Below are positions 22,773 to 34,655 of a stretch of 64,000 nt of DNA, one piece after another (position 1 is the stretch's first letter; each line of letters opens with the position of its first letter). The stretch is from contig QCXZ01000075.1 of assembly GCA_025024175.1 (NCBI GenBank), positions 3,348,001-3,412,000 of the forward strand. The letters are read 5' to 3'. Origin of the DNA: Rhyzopertha dominica. Taxonomy: Eukaryota > Arthropoda > Insecta > Coleoptera > Bostrichidae. A program made the position numbers and the translations under genes. The notes under the pieces were generated by a model. That model ran no database searches, was not told the origin of the DNA, and worked only from the letters and a program-made list of their open reading frames with translations.

Positions 22773-23640
22773 TTTACTTTGACCTGGCTAAGAATTTATT
22801 TGATTTTGACGAGCACTTTTATTAAAAACTGACTAAATATTCTTAATGATATAACCATTTCTCACTAGCGCTAGTTAGTGTCAGGCAAATTTTGATTAAA
22901 ATTACAGGTGTAATCGAAACGACAGCGATCTGTCCGAGGAAATATTATCATAAATCCAAGATATTTAAACAATATAAGAGATTAAGATCTCAATGATATT
23001 ACCTTGTGTTACCTTATAGTGTTGAAACCACAATTTCTACAGATCCAAGTAAACTAGAGTCTGTTATTCAGTGTAAAAGGGTAGCAGTAGAATTCCTGGC
23101 GTTATGGCAAATAATAATATGGATCTATCCAACCCACAAGATATTGTAAATGCCTTTGCTAGTTTTTTTCAGTAATGTATATATTGATTCTGACTCAAAT
23201 GTTAACATTAAGTGCAAATGCTACTCCACTTCCGTTCGTTTGGACTGCATCTCTAAGGGTGGGATTTGTAACGCTGTGAAACGATCAAAAAATTCTTTGA
23301 CTGCCTTCTTTTAAAAGATTGTGCTAATGTATTTGCTGTTCCACGGTTTCATTTATTTAACCTCGTTCTACGTTCGTCGATCTTGGTTTGGCTGTTGATC
23401 ATCCTCTTTGGTAGGCCCTTTTTACTCGTATATGTTGCGTTGTGCGTTATTCGAACTACATTTCTAATCTCTTTCTTTTCTACTTCCGGAGTCCCGCAGG
23501 GTTTGAATCTAGGCCCTCTTCTGTTTCTTATGTACATTAACGATCTCCTGGCTTACTTAAAGGTCTGAACCTCATGTTTGCAGATGATCTTAAACTATCC
23601 AATTCCATAACTTTTTCAAAATAATCTTAATTATCTGTCT

Positions 23641-24825
23641 TAATAAAGCTTAGTGTTTCCAGAAAACTCAATATAGTTAACTATCAATATTAATCAGAGA
23701 CCTCGTTTTGGTCGCAAGATTATTTCTACTTTTATCGAAATTTTTTTGTATGACAGCATTTCAAACTGACGTTTTATGAGTTGTTCGCCGTGCTTTTTTA
23801 CAAGTATGTAGATATACAGTCGTATTTGTAGAACATGTCATTAAAAGTAAAACAACTTTGATATGTTCATATTTAGATAATATTTAATAATTTATTTTTT
23901 TATGTTCCTGATAGGAGGTAACTCATTCATAGGGATATAATAAAAGAATTGTACATATCAAATGAGAGATGAGCTTTACTTGTCATTGTTCTGGAAATCT
24001 GCGGATTTCTTCAAGCTATATTTGTATTGGCATTCAGTTGATATAATAGATTGAATTGGAACTCGTGGGTTCATCATTTATCGTTCGCTTGTTTAAAATT
24101 AAATATTTCGAAGATTTTAAAATGCTAGTGACATCTACCTGGAACTGACTTGTGGCATCTGAATTAAATTTAGAAAAAGTGTCGCTTTTGTTTATATATA
24201 TTTGATATCATATCTGCACACGTGTATATCAGCTTGCTTTCAAGCTACCTAATTATTTATGTAAGGTATAGAGTACACTTATGTTGATAATGATAATGAT
24301 AATATCATATCTTGCCTTACCTCACTTATTCTGGGGTAAACATTTTTTTTATGTATAGGTAATTGAAGATCCTACTTTCTACAACAAGTAAAATTCGTAT
24401 CCCCATTCATTGTCATTTGTCTTTTTTTTTCGTCCAAATGACGTCAATATCACATTACGCTAATACAGCAAAAAATATCAATAGGTACTCAGAATAAGAG
24501 ATAAGGGGAGATACTGAAACAAAGATATACGTTGACGGTGATTTTTCAGGAAGCCTAGTATTTCTAGGTATATACCGATAGTTATCTATCAATACTATGC
24601 ATCTTCTGTATTCACAGAAAATATGCTTTTACAAAGCAAGTATGTTTGCTTAACTGAGTGGACTTTTTTGCCATCTTCCACCATTATTGGACATCGTATG
24701 CACTTTATAAAGATAAAATAATTTCCTTCATACTACTGAAATTGTCTGTCCATCTAAAAGTTTAAAAGTTAAAATTTCCCATTGAAGTGGAACAGAAACT
24801 GGCATTAAGCATAAATCTGTCAGTT
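23641..24825. other. AT-rich non-coding stretch
   Basis: I see no gene. A short (GATAAT)n-like run lies at about 24288-24305. Confidence 0.5.
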
Positions 24826-24829
24826 TAAA

Positions 24830-24945
24830 CATTACAGTGTAATCGAAACGTCAGGTTGCTAGCGTTTGTCAGTGGTTGAATAGTCTCTAATATGGTATTT
24901 TCCGTTTTCTATTATAGATGCTGATAGCATTCACTCTCGTATACA
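24830..24945 (+). repeat. degenerate Penelope-like pLTR end
   Basis: GTAATCGAAACGTCAG at 24839-24854 and GCATTCACTCTCGTAT at 24927-24942 match the hammerhead-like core and the 3' extension of the other copies. The sequence between is diverged, so this is an older subfamily member or a decayed copy. Confidence 0.55.
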
Positions 24946-25490
24946 AATACAAATAATTTATTCTTACTTTGATAATATATTCGATTTTAATGTTACATGC
25001 TCAAGTTAAGTGGAATCTGTAAAAATTTAAAAACTAAATGATTTTTCTTTTGTATTCTACGCAAAATATTACCTATCCTGTATCTATATAATTATAGTGT
25101 AGGTAATATTTAGATTAAACATATATTTTGCCTGCATTATTTTACCAATTTTGATGTTACGAAATAAAATATAATGTTGAGCGCTCGACATGTGTGCGAA
25201 TGAATAAATATTTGGATTGATGGGCTACGTAATTTATAGTTAATTTGAGGAGTACTGTTTTAAACGAAAATCAATACTAGTTTAGAAAAGACTATTGATG
25301 TTTCTGTTCCCATTTGGAAAGTTACAGTATACATTCCCTATTGTTTTGCTTAACAAAAAACCAAAGGTTCCTTTTATCAGATTTAATCTTTTCTTGTCTA
25401 GGATCAATATACTGCATGCTGCACGTAATCTTTGCCTATCCATTATTTCACAAATTTCCTTAGCTCTCAAGTTTTTGTGAAATAATGGCG
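24946..25490. other. AT-rich non-coding stretch
   Basis: I see no gene here. Confidence 0.5.
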
Positions 25491-25496
25491 CTTTTT

Positions 25497-25960
25497 AATG
25501 GCAAGTATTTACAGCCGCCATATTTGACCCATGACACTTGCTCGAGAGAGATACCAACAATACAGCGGCGCTCAATAATTATTATTGCCCCGCTATGTTT
25601 GGAAATAGGTATTCTTATTAGAAAGTTGGTAATCTCAAAAGTAGTAGTTACTTTCGCACACACTATTAAGTATATTTACTTGAAAAATAGATTAAGGTCT
25701 AGTTGATAAGGATTTATTTATCTCTAAATATTCAGTAGCCTTAAAGTGATCTTTTTAAATAGGATGGTCCTCTGTTCTCTTCTAATCGTCATCTCGGCTA
25801 TATTTTCTCTCTCTCTCTCTCACACACTTTCACAAAAATCATTATATAAGGTAAGCGCATTTTATTTAAATAAATAATTTCTTTTAAATAATAAGAGACA
25901 ATCAACACATCTATTCATTTCGGGTCAAACATGGCGGCTGCAAATACTCGCCTTGTACCA
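25497..25960. mobile_element. short inverted-repeat element (MITE-like)
   Basis: GCAAGTATTTACAGCCGCCA (25501-25520) and the following TATTTGACCC are matched, inverted and with few changes, by the sequence at about 25921-25953 (complement GCGAGTATTTGCAGCCGCCA). The enclosed sequence of about 400 bp has no coding capacity and contains a (CT)n(CA)n tract at 25806-25828. Target duplications were not identified. Confidence 0.45.
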
Positions 25961-26079
25961 GTCCAAATTTTATACCTACATTAGTTTTATTTTAAGAGAT
26001 ATTATTATAATAGATATTCTATTTCGATGCTGACTGAATGGTACTAAAGTGGCAATTGCAATTCTAATTCTAAAACGGT

Positions 26080-26420
26080 CGCTATTAAACCGACTCGGAA
26101 AAGCGGCTGCAACACAAAGTCCGGTCCTGCACCGCTGTTCTGCTTAATGCATATACATTGCGTAGCCCGACCGCGCGTTTTTCGCACGCTCCGTCTCTCT
26201 CCGTTCCCAAATTAAACGGCTTTTATTCGCTCCGAGTTATTGGGAGCGGACTTTTTTCTTTTTTCGGCCAGTTTTTAAAATATAATAAAAAAGCCCAGAC
26301 GGTTTTAAAAGTAAAACCTTTAAAATTTGATGCCATTGTTTGGAGAGCGACGCTCCTTTTGTTCCGCGCGGGAATTCCGGCTGCGCAGACACGTACGGCA
26401 AATTTTCAAAATGCGTTCCG
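26080..26420. promoter_or_regulatory. CpG-richer non-repeat block
   Basis: CpG-rich and without repeats. The plus-strand frame at 26158-26430 has no recognised domain and looks compositional. Candidate regulatory block. Confidence 0.3.
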
Positions 26421-26439
26421 TACACTGTGACCGAATTAA

Positions 26440-26770
26440 GTATATAACGTTTTCGAATTCCATTTGTTCAGGTTTCAACTGCATTCACTTGAAAGAAGAA
26501 AATACCTCAAAGTTTTGCATCCACTTATTGTTTAAGTAATCCAAACATTTTTCATAGACTGCGAAACTGATTTTATTTCTCGAATTTATGTTATTCTCTA
26601 ATTTTGAAAGTAGTTCTTCCACTGTAAGTGGTAGAAACTGTTGAGTTAATTTTCCTCTTAAATATGACTTAGTATTTTTCAAAGTCTCTGTTATTTCCAA
26701 GACAGAATTGTCTTGTCTTGTTAGTTTGGAAAATAATCACTAATGAGTACAGAAAAAGTAAATATATTTC
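26440..26770 (-). pseudogene. hAT-like transposase fragment
   Basis: The minus strand reads as a piece of a hAT/SCAND3-like transposase. The 26700-26485 frame contains ETLKNTKSYLRGKLTQQF, then FAVYEKCLDYLNNKWMQNFE and FSSFKCMQL, which resembles the pattern of aromatic and tryptophan residues (YL..W...F..F..FKWM.L) seen before the catalytic insertion of such proteins. Upstream in another frame is YLLFLYSLVIIFQTNKTRQ. It is a short fragment with frameshifts and no DDE residues visible. The family call is tentative. Confidence 0.4.
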
Positions 26771-26784
26771 ACTAAGGTCATCTT

Positions 26785-26941
26785 CAAAAAAAATCGAAAT
26801 TACTTGTGTCAGGCAAATATTGAGGTTCTTACAGGTGTAATCAAAGCGTCAGACTAATAACTTTTTGCCAGTGTTTTCAAGAGACAGCGATCTTTTCGAG
26901 AAAATATCTTATGGACGCTGACAGCATTCATCCTCGTATGG
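26785..26941 (+). mobile_element. Penelope-like pLTR fragment (copy D)
   Basis: Plus strand. TGTGTCAGGCAAATATTGAG, a shortened hammerhead-like region (TTACAGGTGTAATCAAAGCG), TTTTCAAGAGACAGCGATCT and the terminal GCATTCATCCTCGTAT follow in order. About 17 bases of the motif (the 5' core) are deleted and GAAA has become AAAG, so this copy cannot fold as a ribozyme. Confidence 0.75.
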
Positions 26942-26999
26942 TGGTTAGGGTTTTTTCATTATAGTTTATTACAATAGAAAAGCACATAGCGCTTTTATT

Positions 27000-27625
27000 T
27001 TCTTTATAGCAAGAGGCGTGAACGGGGTTAACCGAGTGCCATACTGTTAGGATGGTCTTTTCGGCGAGAAACTTTAGATAAAATTGGTTGTTTCAAATTT
27101 ATCTCCCGCCATCAGTATATAACCAGCCGCTCCCGAGTCCGAAACGTCTGGTTTTAATTTAAATCCCCATCTTGATAATACGTATAAATCGGACCAAAAA
27201 CAGAATCTGGATTCTCAATTATGCTAATGCGTTTATGTTAATTAGGTTTGTTACATGTTTAGGGTGGATCTTCGGATGTTGGCAACAGTGCTGGTGACAA
27301 TGACGGATCGTGCGGACCGCCGGCGGGCGCATTCAAATTTTGCTACTTTTTAGCCATTTAAACGTCATCATTTAATCAAGTGACATCGGCAGCTTGTTAC
27401 CGCGGTAATTTCCGGGCCAAACTGCCTGGATAATGCGCTGGTTATTACAACTTCTGAACGGCCGTTTCGCGCCTGTTTTCGCTGTTGTTGCCAGCGATTC
27501 GAAACATTACGCGCGGGACGGGGAAAAAGTTTAAATTGATGAGCTGCCTGCTAGGTAATTTCGGGTTTTGCTCGTTTTAGAGCAACACGACGAACGGCGT
27601 AGGGACGTGTTCCACGGATGAGTTA
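27000..27625. promoter_or_regulatory. CpG-richer non-repeat block
   Basis: One of the longer blocks rich in CpG, without repeats or recognisable coding sequence. It contains homeodomain-type words (TTAATTAGG) and an evenly mixed composition unlike its surroundings. Confidence 0.3.
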
Positions 27626-28165
27626 TGTTCTGCTTTAGTTTTTTGTATAAAGTGGACAGACCGACATTATTCGCAACTCAATCATCACGTGTTTAATCAT
27701 TCCCAACAACTACGCCATAATGAGATTAATTTCAAATAGGTAATCTGCTGCACTTACGGGGTGTCATTTTTAAACTAAGTAATCACTATAACTCTTGAAC
27801 TGAACGGGAACCCCAATGAATGACACACTTTTGGAGACTACACCATCCATCCCCGGGATATTACAGCAACCAACCTTAAATTTTTCAGTAGCAACCCCAC
27901 TATTTGAGATAGTTCATTGAAATACTGATTGATTGAATTAGCATACGGTAGATATTTCTGCCGCTCGCGGATGTAACACCGATCAGCTACATACGTCTAT
28001 GCTGGGTTGAAGGGGTGACACGCTTGTTGCTAGTAATGCATGTTACAGGAGTTTGGGGACTGGAGGGAGGGGGGGGGGGATTTTCAGGGCATCCAACTAG
28101 TGGAAGCTTTTTTATTAACCTTCGTGTTGGATGAGAGCTTAGTTCGGCTGCATTATCCTTGTTCT
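27626..28165. other. non-coding, with a poly(G) run
   Basis: I see no gene. A purine tract with a run of G lies at 28062-28080, which could form a G-quadruplex. Confidence 0.5.
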
Positions 28166-28169
28166 TCCT

Positions 28170-28720
28170 CGGACGAGTTACTGATTTTGCTATGATTCCC
28201 TTTTTAGTTTAGAAATAGCTATTTGTATCGTGGCGCTCCAATCTTGGGAAATTTCATTTTGTAGCCAAGCAGTAGTTATTATTTTATGTATTTCTTGTTT
28301 TATTGTTTTTGGTCCATATTTTATTAGTTCTTTTTTATCCCATCTAGGTCTATGCTTTACTATTTTTCAAGTTGTATATGACTCGGTCTAGTTCCTCTAA
28401 TGTTAGTGGTTTGCTTATCGGTCTCCATTTTACTCTCGGTTCCTTGTTATTATCGTCTTCCAATTTTTGTATCCAGTGTTTCACTAGGATGTATTTGTTG
28501 AAATTCCTGTTGCTTACGAATACTCGAGGGTGTAGTTGAATTGCTCGCCTTTTGGCCTTTCGAAGAACTGGTATTTCCTGTTTTCGTGCTGCTTTTGGGC
28601 ATATCTTACTTCTAGTTTTGCTAGTTTTATTCGTTGCAACTCATTATAATCGGTTTTCTTTATTCCCTTAATTACCTTTTTATAGTTGACAATCNCTTTC
28701 CTGTTAGGCGAGAGAGGGGA
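28170..28720 (-). pseudogene. LINE fragment, linker to RT start
   Basis: The minus strand reads, with several frameshifts, as the region between endonuclease and reverse transcriptase of a LINE: NYKKVIKGIKKTDYNELQ-like sequence, AQKQHENRKYQFF, WIQKLEDDNNKEPRVKWRP, LTLEELDRVIYNLKNSKA and DGI-KELIKYG, ending in QDWSATIQIAISK. This corresponds to the usual NKAPGPDGI and W..A.I.PI motifs. No endonuclease or catalytic FADD is present. It differs from the Jockey-type fragments elsewhere in the window. Two N bases fall inside. Confidence 0.7.
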
Positions 28721-28959
28721 AGCTTTGAGATAGTTNGTTGAAATACTGCTAAAAAATACTGCCTGCTATCAAGAATAGCCAAGATTATTACCATCACAGA
28801 AGGTTTTTAAATAACCTTTCTGTAACAATAAAAGAAAGAATTGCCAAGATTACATCGTCTCTCGATTCTAAAGCAAAACTCTAAACATATTGCGTAAACG
28901 AGAAATTTCCACATTACTTACTTAAGTCGAGTATTTTATTTAAAAATTAGAAATGAATC

Positions 28960-29090
28960 ATCTTCCGAAAAAAGTAAGTTACCCCACTCCAGCAAAATTG
29001 CGTGTGTAACAACAGTGTATAAAAAGGGTGATAAATTAAACTCGGATAATTATAGATAGTTTAACATCACTTGTTTCAAAAATATATCAT
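28960..29090 (+). pseudogene. LINE reverse transcriptase scrap
   Basis: The plus strand reads TTVYKKGDKLNSDNYR, the typical start of a non-LTR reverse transcriptase (I.KKGD...NYRPI), then decays. No other RT motif follows. Too short to place in a clade. Confidence 0.55.
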
Positions 29091-29429
29091 CAGAGGTCAA
29101 CTATTACTGTAGATTGAAAACTTCTTAAGCGACCGATCATTTTGTGTTAGAGTTAGGAAGAATAAATCAATTTTATCCGTACAATCGGAAGTATTAACGA
29201 CTACAGTCACGTTACCTTTATCGTCAGAGAGGATTGTCATCTCTCAATTGGATTTGAGACTAAAATTTCAATTCTAACTGCTTAATGCTTCAAAATTCAT
29301 TTGAGGATACATCTGTAATGTTGGCTCTTTCAAATTTTACCACTGTATTTGAAATTTCCGTTCCATCAGCTTAAGTAAGTTCAAAAACAGAACATCAAAT
29401 TACGACCCTGGAAACTTTGTTTGGAAATT

Positions 29430-29905
29430 ACACTAACATCTGTTTACCGCGACGTTGAATTCTGCTGTTCATCCGTTGTAAACGAACCGAACGAAATTTC
29501 ATTCCGTATAAGTTCCAACCCGCATGTAGCCAATAAAACAACGAACCGCTTTCGTGAACAATATCAATAGACATTCTCATGTTCTACATACATCAAAAAT
29601 CCGCCTTGATCGCCGTGGGCCACGCGAGAACAGTTAACTGGATCTTACTTGAACCCGATTTGATGTTGGGTTGTTGATTTGTTCGGCATTTTTTTCTGTC
29701 TCCCGTTCTATGCTGAATAACGCTTCGTACAGTTAGTAGTGCAAATGACGCGTAATTAGAGGTCTTTGTCTATCGGCCGTCTATTTTTGAGGAGCTGTCA
29801 ACCGAAAACGCGCGGAGAAACTTTTTGATAGCCCGCTGAGCTTTGTTATTATCCGGTGCGATTCCGAACGAACGGTGGTCATCAAATAAACGTTAGCATC
29901 AAGTG
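29430..29905. promoter_or_regulatory. CpG-richer non-repeat block
   Basis: CpG-rich, repeat-free, without recognised coding sequence. Candidate regulatory block. Confidence 0.3.
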
Positions 29906-30330
29906 ATAATAATAATGATCGGCGATGAACTACTGGAGATAGTATAGGATAAATTCAAACTCACCAGTGTGGGAAAAATTAGGCTTAAGAAGACAAGATG
30001 AACGTTTTTGCTATTATGTTTATAGTAAAGAGACTATATACGTAACAGAATCGTGCTTTCGAATTTTGACGTCTAATATATATTTTTTGAATCCAAGTAA
30101 TTAGACTTTTCTGTATATTTTCTGTAATTTCCTAGAACAAACAAAATGGAAACTTATACTTACAATTTGAGGCAATGTCTAAATGATCAACAGATGCAAC
30201 AGCAAAAGAGTATAAATGAATGACGTCAAAAAAATAAAATAATTTGTTTTTCGTGTCATTACATGTAATAACAAATAGATGTAGATATTATTGTTGTTGA
30301 GTGTCCGATTTTTTATTTATGGTGTTGCTA
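29906..30330. other. AT-rich non-coding stretch
   Basis: I see no gene here. Confidence 0.5.
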
Positions 30331-30339
30331 ATTTTATGC

Positions 30340-31180
30340 ATACGGTACCTACATATCTAATATATACCTTTATTATTGTTACTTTCTGTATCATCCCAAT
30401 CAATTGAGTGGTTATTGTTAAATATATGTGTGGCTAACACATATCGATATCTTTTCTTTGTAATGGCCCTTTTATGAAATGATACTCTGCTTTTTTACCC
30501 ACTGAGATGTTTGACAGTTTCTCGAGCAAATCACAAAATTGGTTCACTTCTTCACGTTTATCCCTTTTGCTCGCGTAGCAGAAAGCTCTTCGGTTTTTTA
30601 TGGTAAGGTCTGGATGTCGCTCAAAAAATTAATAAATATTCTAGCCAAATTACTAAGTTGGCCTTTTTTGAATAACTTTGCTTTCACAGATGCCTTTTGC
30701 CGAATACACGTTGGAAAAGGGGCGAAACCTGCTTTCTGCTTTTTTATCAATATGGTTTACCAACCACTCATCATTTTGCTGTTTTAAAATTGCTGGTTTG
30801 CCCAATGTTACTTTCTTCAAATTTGATGTTTTCAGTCAGATAAAATTCTAATGTACCTTCCAGATGTTATGGGTTTTTGATTCCAGTTTAGTTTAATATA
30901 ATAATGGTAATGATATAATATGATCATTTCATCATCATGATTTGGCAATAGTAAAATAAGGTCATCAACATATTTGTTAATAAAATTACATTAAAAGTAA
31001 GCGTGGACAAACAATTATCCAAGAGATTATCCATTACATACTGGGCCAATATTGGACTACCCCATAATACAGCCAAAAACAAAATAGTTATTATCAAAAA
31101 TGAATGTTAAAAAGGCAGTTCCAACAAACATGTACAGAAATGTACTGAACTCGAGATGGTATTTTTGAACACCTCTTAAG
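30340..31180 (-). pseudogene. Penelope-like reverse transcriptase and endonuclease remnant
   Basis: Reading the minus strand down from about 31130, pieces of a Penelope-like polyprotein appear in shifting frames: FIFDNNYFVFGCIMG, PILAQYVMDNLLDNCLS, then the catalytic FINKYVDDLILLLPN (about 30985-30940), TLGKPAILKQQNDEWLV and, near 30450-30370, the endonuclease-like RYRYVLATHIF and HSIDWDDTE. The YVDD box with G.PI.AQYVMD before it is typical of Penelope-like RT rather than LINEs. Frameshifts and stops are frequent. No pLTR with the hammerhead-like motif is seen next to it, so whether it belongs to the same family as copies A-D is unknown. Confidence 0.75.
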
Positions 31181-34100
31181 AGAAGAATTGTGATCTTGTT
31201 TCATTTAACTACATGATGGTGCGTAAAATAGAGTTTAGAAAGTGAACATATTTTTTTGTTGTAAATTTAAAGCTTTAAGCGTTGATTCTTGTTGAATTGA
31301 CTTGGCATTAACTAATTATATCTTCTTTTGCTAGAAAAAACACGAAAGTTTTTGAACTTTTTATCAGGAAACCATTCACTGGTTGGCTTTGGAACTTGAA
31401 TCGTTATTATCTATCTCAAAAATAGTAAAATTTTAAACATTGTTCATGTGAGCAGCTTTTTTCTTTTTTAATGCCTAATCTCTAATATCCATCATTACAA
31501 TAAGGCTGTTAGTTAACAAAGGCGGTTTTTGCTTATTAATTTTGACTTCTTTTACGGAATCCAAGATGTCTACATATACAGTATTCAATAATAAAATTGC
31601 TTACTAGTATCCAAATTATCTTCCGATTAATCATTAACTTGAGCGAACGATAGCATCGCGCTTCCTCATTTGCAACCTGACGATATATCCAAGCGATCCA
31701 GTATGAAGTAGGTACAACTATTACGGAACAAAAACAGACGTCTGTTGTAGGCATTTTTCATCGAGCACCCATTAAAATAGCTTTCATTCCAACAAGTAGA
31801 ACCCGGGTCAGCGATGGCACCCGACTAACATTTATTACGACAATGAATTGGAAAAATTTCGTACACACACTTGGAAAGGCGTGAAAAAAATTCTCGCTGC
31901 ATACCTCACCAAATTAACAGTCGAATGTACGTGTGATGTACGCCCAGTGGCGCGGGAAGCGACAGGTAAACAGTTGAACAGCGAGATGAAGAATAATTTA
32001 AAAAAGTAATCCCCCTGGATTTGTTATATCGCAGTATCTGATTTTGATAAGAGGTGAAAAAATATAACCTGATTTACCCTTAAAGAAGCAACTAGACAAT
32101 TCACGAGTACTTATCAATCGCTTGAGTCAAAATTGACATGCCATGCCGCAACCACCAGCAAATGTCATTATTTGAATTTAAAATGGGCTAGTGCATGAAA
32201 TGTATGGAATAACATTCGTTTCTGGAAATATGAAAATTGTCCTTAACAAAAGTTTTTCACCTGTTTGCAAATTTTGACGTTTGTTGTTTTAGTAACGACA
32301 ACCCTAAAGCTTTTGTATTTCAGATTAATATTCTACCCTTATCTGATTGACATAAATTTTAACTTGTTCTTTCATTTTTTTTAATTTTAATCAAAATCAG
32401 ATTTCATATTGTTCAAACATAAAATAAGTTACTAGTGACGTATGCCATGGTTATGGAGTTGGATGCTATAACTGTAGTTTCGCTTTTATTTAAGCTCATG
32501 AAACAAGAATACCGACTGAATAACAAATACATACGTTGATTTTCTTACGTGTTCTACATACATGGGAATGCCAAGCAGGTGTTGTTTCTTTACTGTACTA
32601 TTTTCACTATTTATAATTTAGACTCTCTGTCTAAATAATGTTGTTTTCAACGAACAGTGGTACATAAATCTTAATATACAGGTATACGAATATTCTAATA
32701 CGACCTTTCTTTCTGTTAATAAAATTTTGCCTGGCAGACTCATTATTTTGAAGCATCCAAAATCGTTAGCCCATACTAAAGCCACTCAGTTTTCCCAAAT
32801 AATTACTTAAACTGCCAATTTAAGTGGTAGCATATGTAATGTTTGGAAAATAATAAATGTTAATATATAAATGCAACTTTATTATCAAGTTAGAACAGAA
32901 AAATGAGAAAATCCTCAAATCTAAACAAATTTCTCTTCGCTCCAAACTGATCAAATTTCAATTAGATGGCAGATTGTAGAAGTAACCTAATCTTTCTTAA
33001 TGCTTGAGCCAATACCTACAATAATGTTCCCTTTTTTATTTTTTTAATCTATTAACAACCTAACTTTAAAAATTTTGCAAATTGGCTCTCTAAGTGAATG
33101 TTATCTACAGACAAGACATTAAAATGTAAATTTAGACATTTCTTTACTATAAAGGAAATCCAGGAAATTATAATTTTTATTAACAAAAAATTTCGACTGA
33201 AAGCATGCTTTTATAGTATTATTTTAAGCAATCATTTTTCCAAGAACTTATTCTTCGTTACTATAATGTTTAAGATAAACAAACGTATACTACAGGCGTA
33301 GTCTAAAATTAAATTTGTATAAATAGAAATGTGTTTATTTGCTCAATCCTCTTGAAAGCACCGACCTTCAGAATAGAGCTCGTTCAAATGTGCTTTGTCT
33401 CTGATATATTTCATAAATGCGAATCGCCCTAAAGAAACAAACTAATTTTTTTTTTCTTTTTCAGGTAAGTTGCCTGTTTCCTGACATTAACCAAGACAAC
33501 AGCAGTAGAGACAAGTACGTTATAGGTAAGACGTTACACCATCATATCTTGTATATTATTCAGATTTATTCAGATTAGTTTAATGCCGTGTTTTATTGAA
33601 AACGACCAATTATTATCAAAAGCTTTTTATGAAATCAGTTCAAATTTCAACTGGTTTAATCTTCAAAATGATTCCAATCAAGCTCCACGTCTAGACCTTG
33701 CTGGACTCTTGGCAGGTCCTCTCCATTTCAAGTAATTGGCCTACAGGAGAAGCAGGAGCAGATAAAATACCCCGTCTTGCTGAGAAACTAGTTAATTTTC
33801 ATTCAATTCCTCCAAGCTATCAATTATGTGGGGATATATTAGTGGGTACTTCCTGCAACAATTGAGGATTAAATTCGAGCCGTTTAAACATTTAAAGGAA
33901 TTAAAAAAATCTGTTTTAAAGTAATTTAGCGTTTCCTGAAAAGTTTTTCCATCAAATTATAGTCGATTTTTCTTCCCATTTTCGAGCGGCGCTTTGAAAG
34001 AACCTTCCCATAGAAGATAATAAGAGAGTCTCATCTTCATTGAAACGCGCGCTATATAAATATCGATCTTTACTATCTCATACTTTTTGTTAGTAGTATG

Positions 34101-34500
34101 GAATCATTTTCTTTTTCAGCGGAATATCTAAATCTTCCGCAAGCCACTGAGTACATTCCGTGATGAACACAAATGATAGAAGGCTTATTAACCGTTGTAT
34201 ACTTACTGTCGCCGCGGGTTTATGATAAATGGTACCACAGACGGCCCGAGAGGTAGTCCTATAAAAAAATGATTTATCAAAATTCACTCGGCTGCGGTAG
34301 CGATTCGGACACTGGGGAGATAGGAAAGCTTTCTACTAGAACAACCGCTGGTTGCGTTGTTGTCGGTTTGGTGCTTATTTCTGTCTGAAATTAACTTGTC
34401 AGTATTATCTGTACACATTATGTATAGTTTTCAAAATTTCGACATGAGATTTGAAAGGATGTAAGCTGCAGCTTGTGATACCTGTTGGCCTTACAAATAA
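31181..34500. other. long AT-rich stretch without recognised features
   Basis: I see no gene, RNA or clear repeat in 3.3 kb. A modestly CpG-richer piece lies at about 31640-31990. Short frames such as 33098-33301 (plus) and 34090-34287 (minus) have no recognisable domain. Confidence 0.5.
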
Positions 34501-34602
34501 ATAAAAAAGTTTAAGACATACGAGGGTGAATGCTTTCAGCGTCCATAATATAAGATAATATTTGCTCGGAAGGATCGCTGTCTCTTGAAAACACTGACAA
34601 AA

Positions 34603-34655
34603 AATTATAAGCCTGACGTTTCGATTACACCTTTAATCTCTGTCAAAGACGAAGA
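34603..34655 (-). ncRNA. hammerhead-like motif, pLTR of copy C (minus)
   Basis: Same layout as at 22101-22154, with A9 changed to G (TTGACAGA) and one stem II base changed. GAAACGTC is kept. Probably inactive by later mutation. Confidence 0.4.

Larger units (their letters stand above)
22019..22949 (-). mobile_element. Penelope-like element (copy B), 5'-truncated
   Basis: The insertion is bounded by a perfect 15-bp direct repeat, ATAAATCCAAGATAT (22004-22018 and 22950-22964). Reading the minus strand, it starts with a piece of inverted pLTR (22949-22883), then the endonuclease end of the ORF, then the 3' pLTR with the hammerhead-like motif, and ends in the 3' extension ...CATTCACCCTC-like at 22019. 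The reverse transcriptase part is absent. It lies inside a LINE and is therefore younger than that LINE. Confidence 0.92.
21575..23640 (+). pseudogene. Jockey-type LINE, split by a Penelope-like insertion
   Basis: One LINE copy reads on the plus strand. The left part (21591-22003) is the C-terminal part of the endonuclease domain (RILDYIFSNV, SPLVPENAHP, then NFKKANFLLLY, ACDAFYDIL). The right part (from 22965) continues with the linker (DPSKLESVIQCKR, PQDIVNAFASFF, KDCANVFAVP in shifting frames) and the reverse transcriptase (SGVPQGLNLGPLLF near 23490, MFADDL near 23573). The frame is broken repeatedly and the RT after FADD is deleted. The interruption at 22019-22949 is a clean younger insertion. 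The copy is 5'-truncated next to a CpG-rich block. Motif-based; I am sure of the class, less so of the exact clade. Confidence 0.85.
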
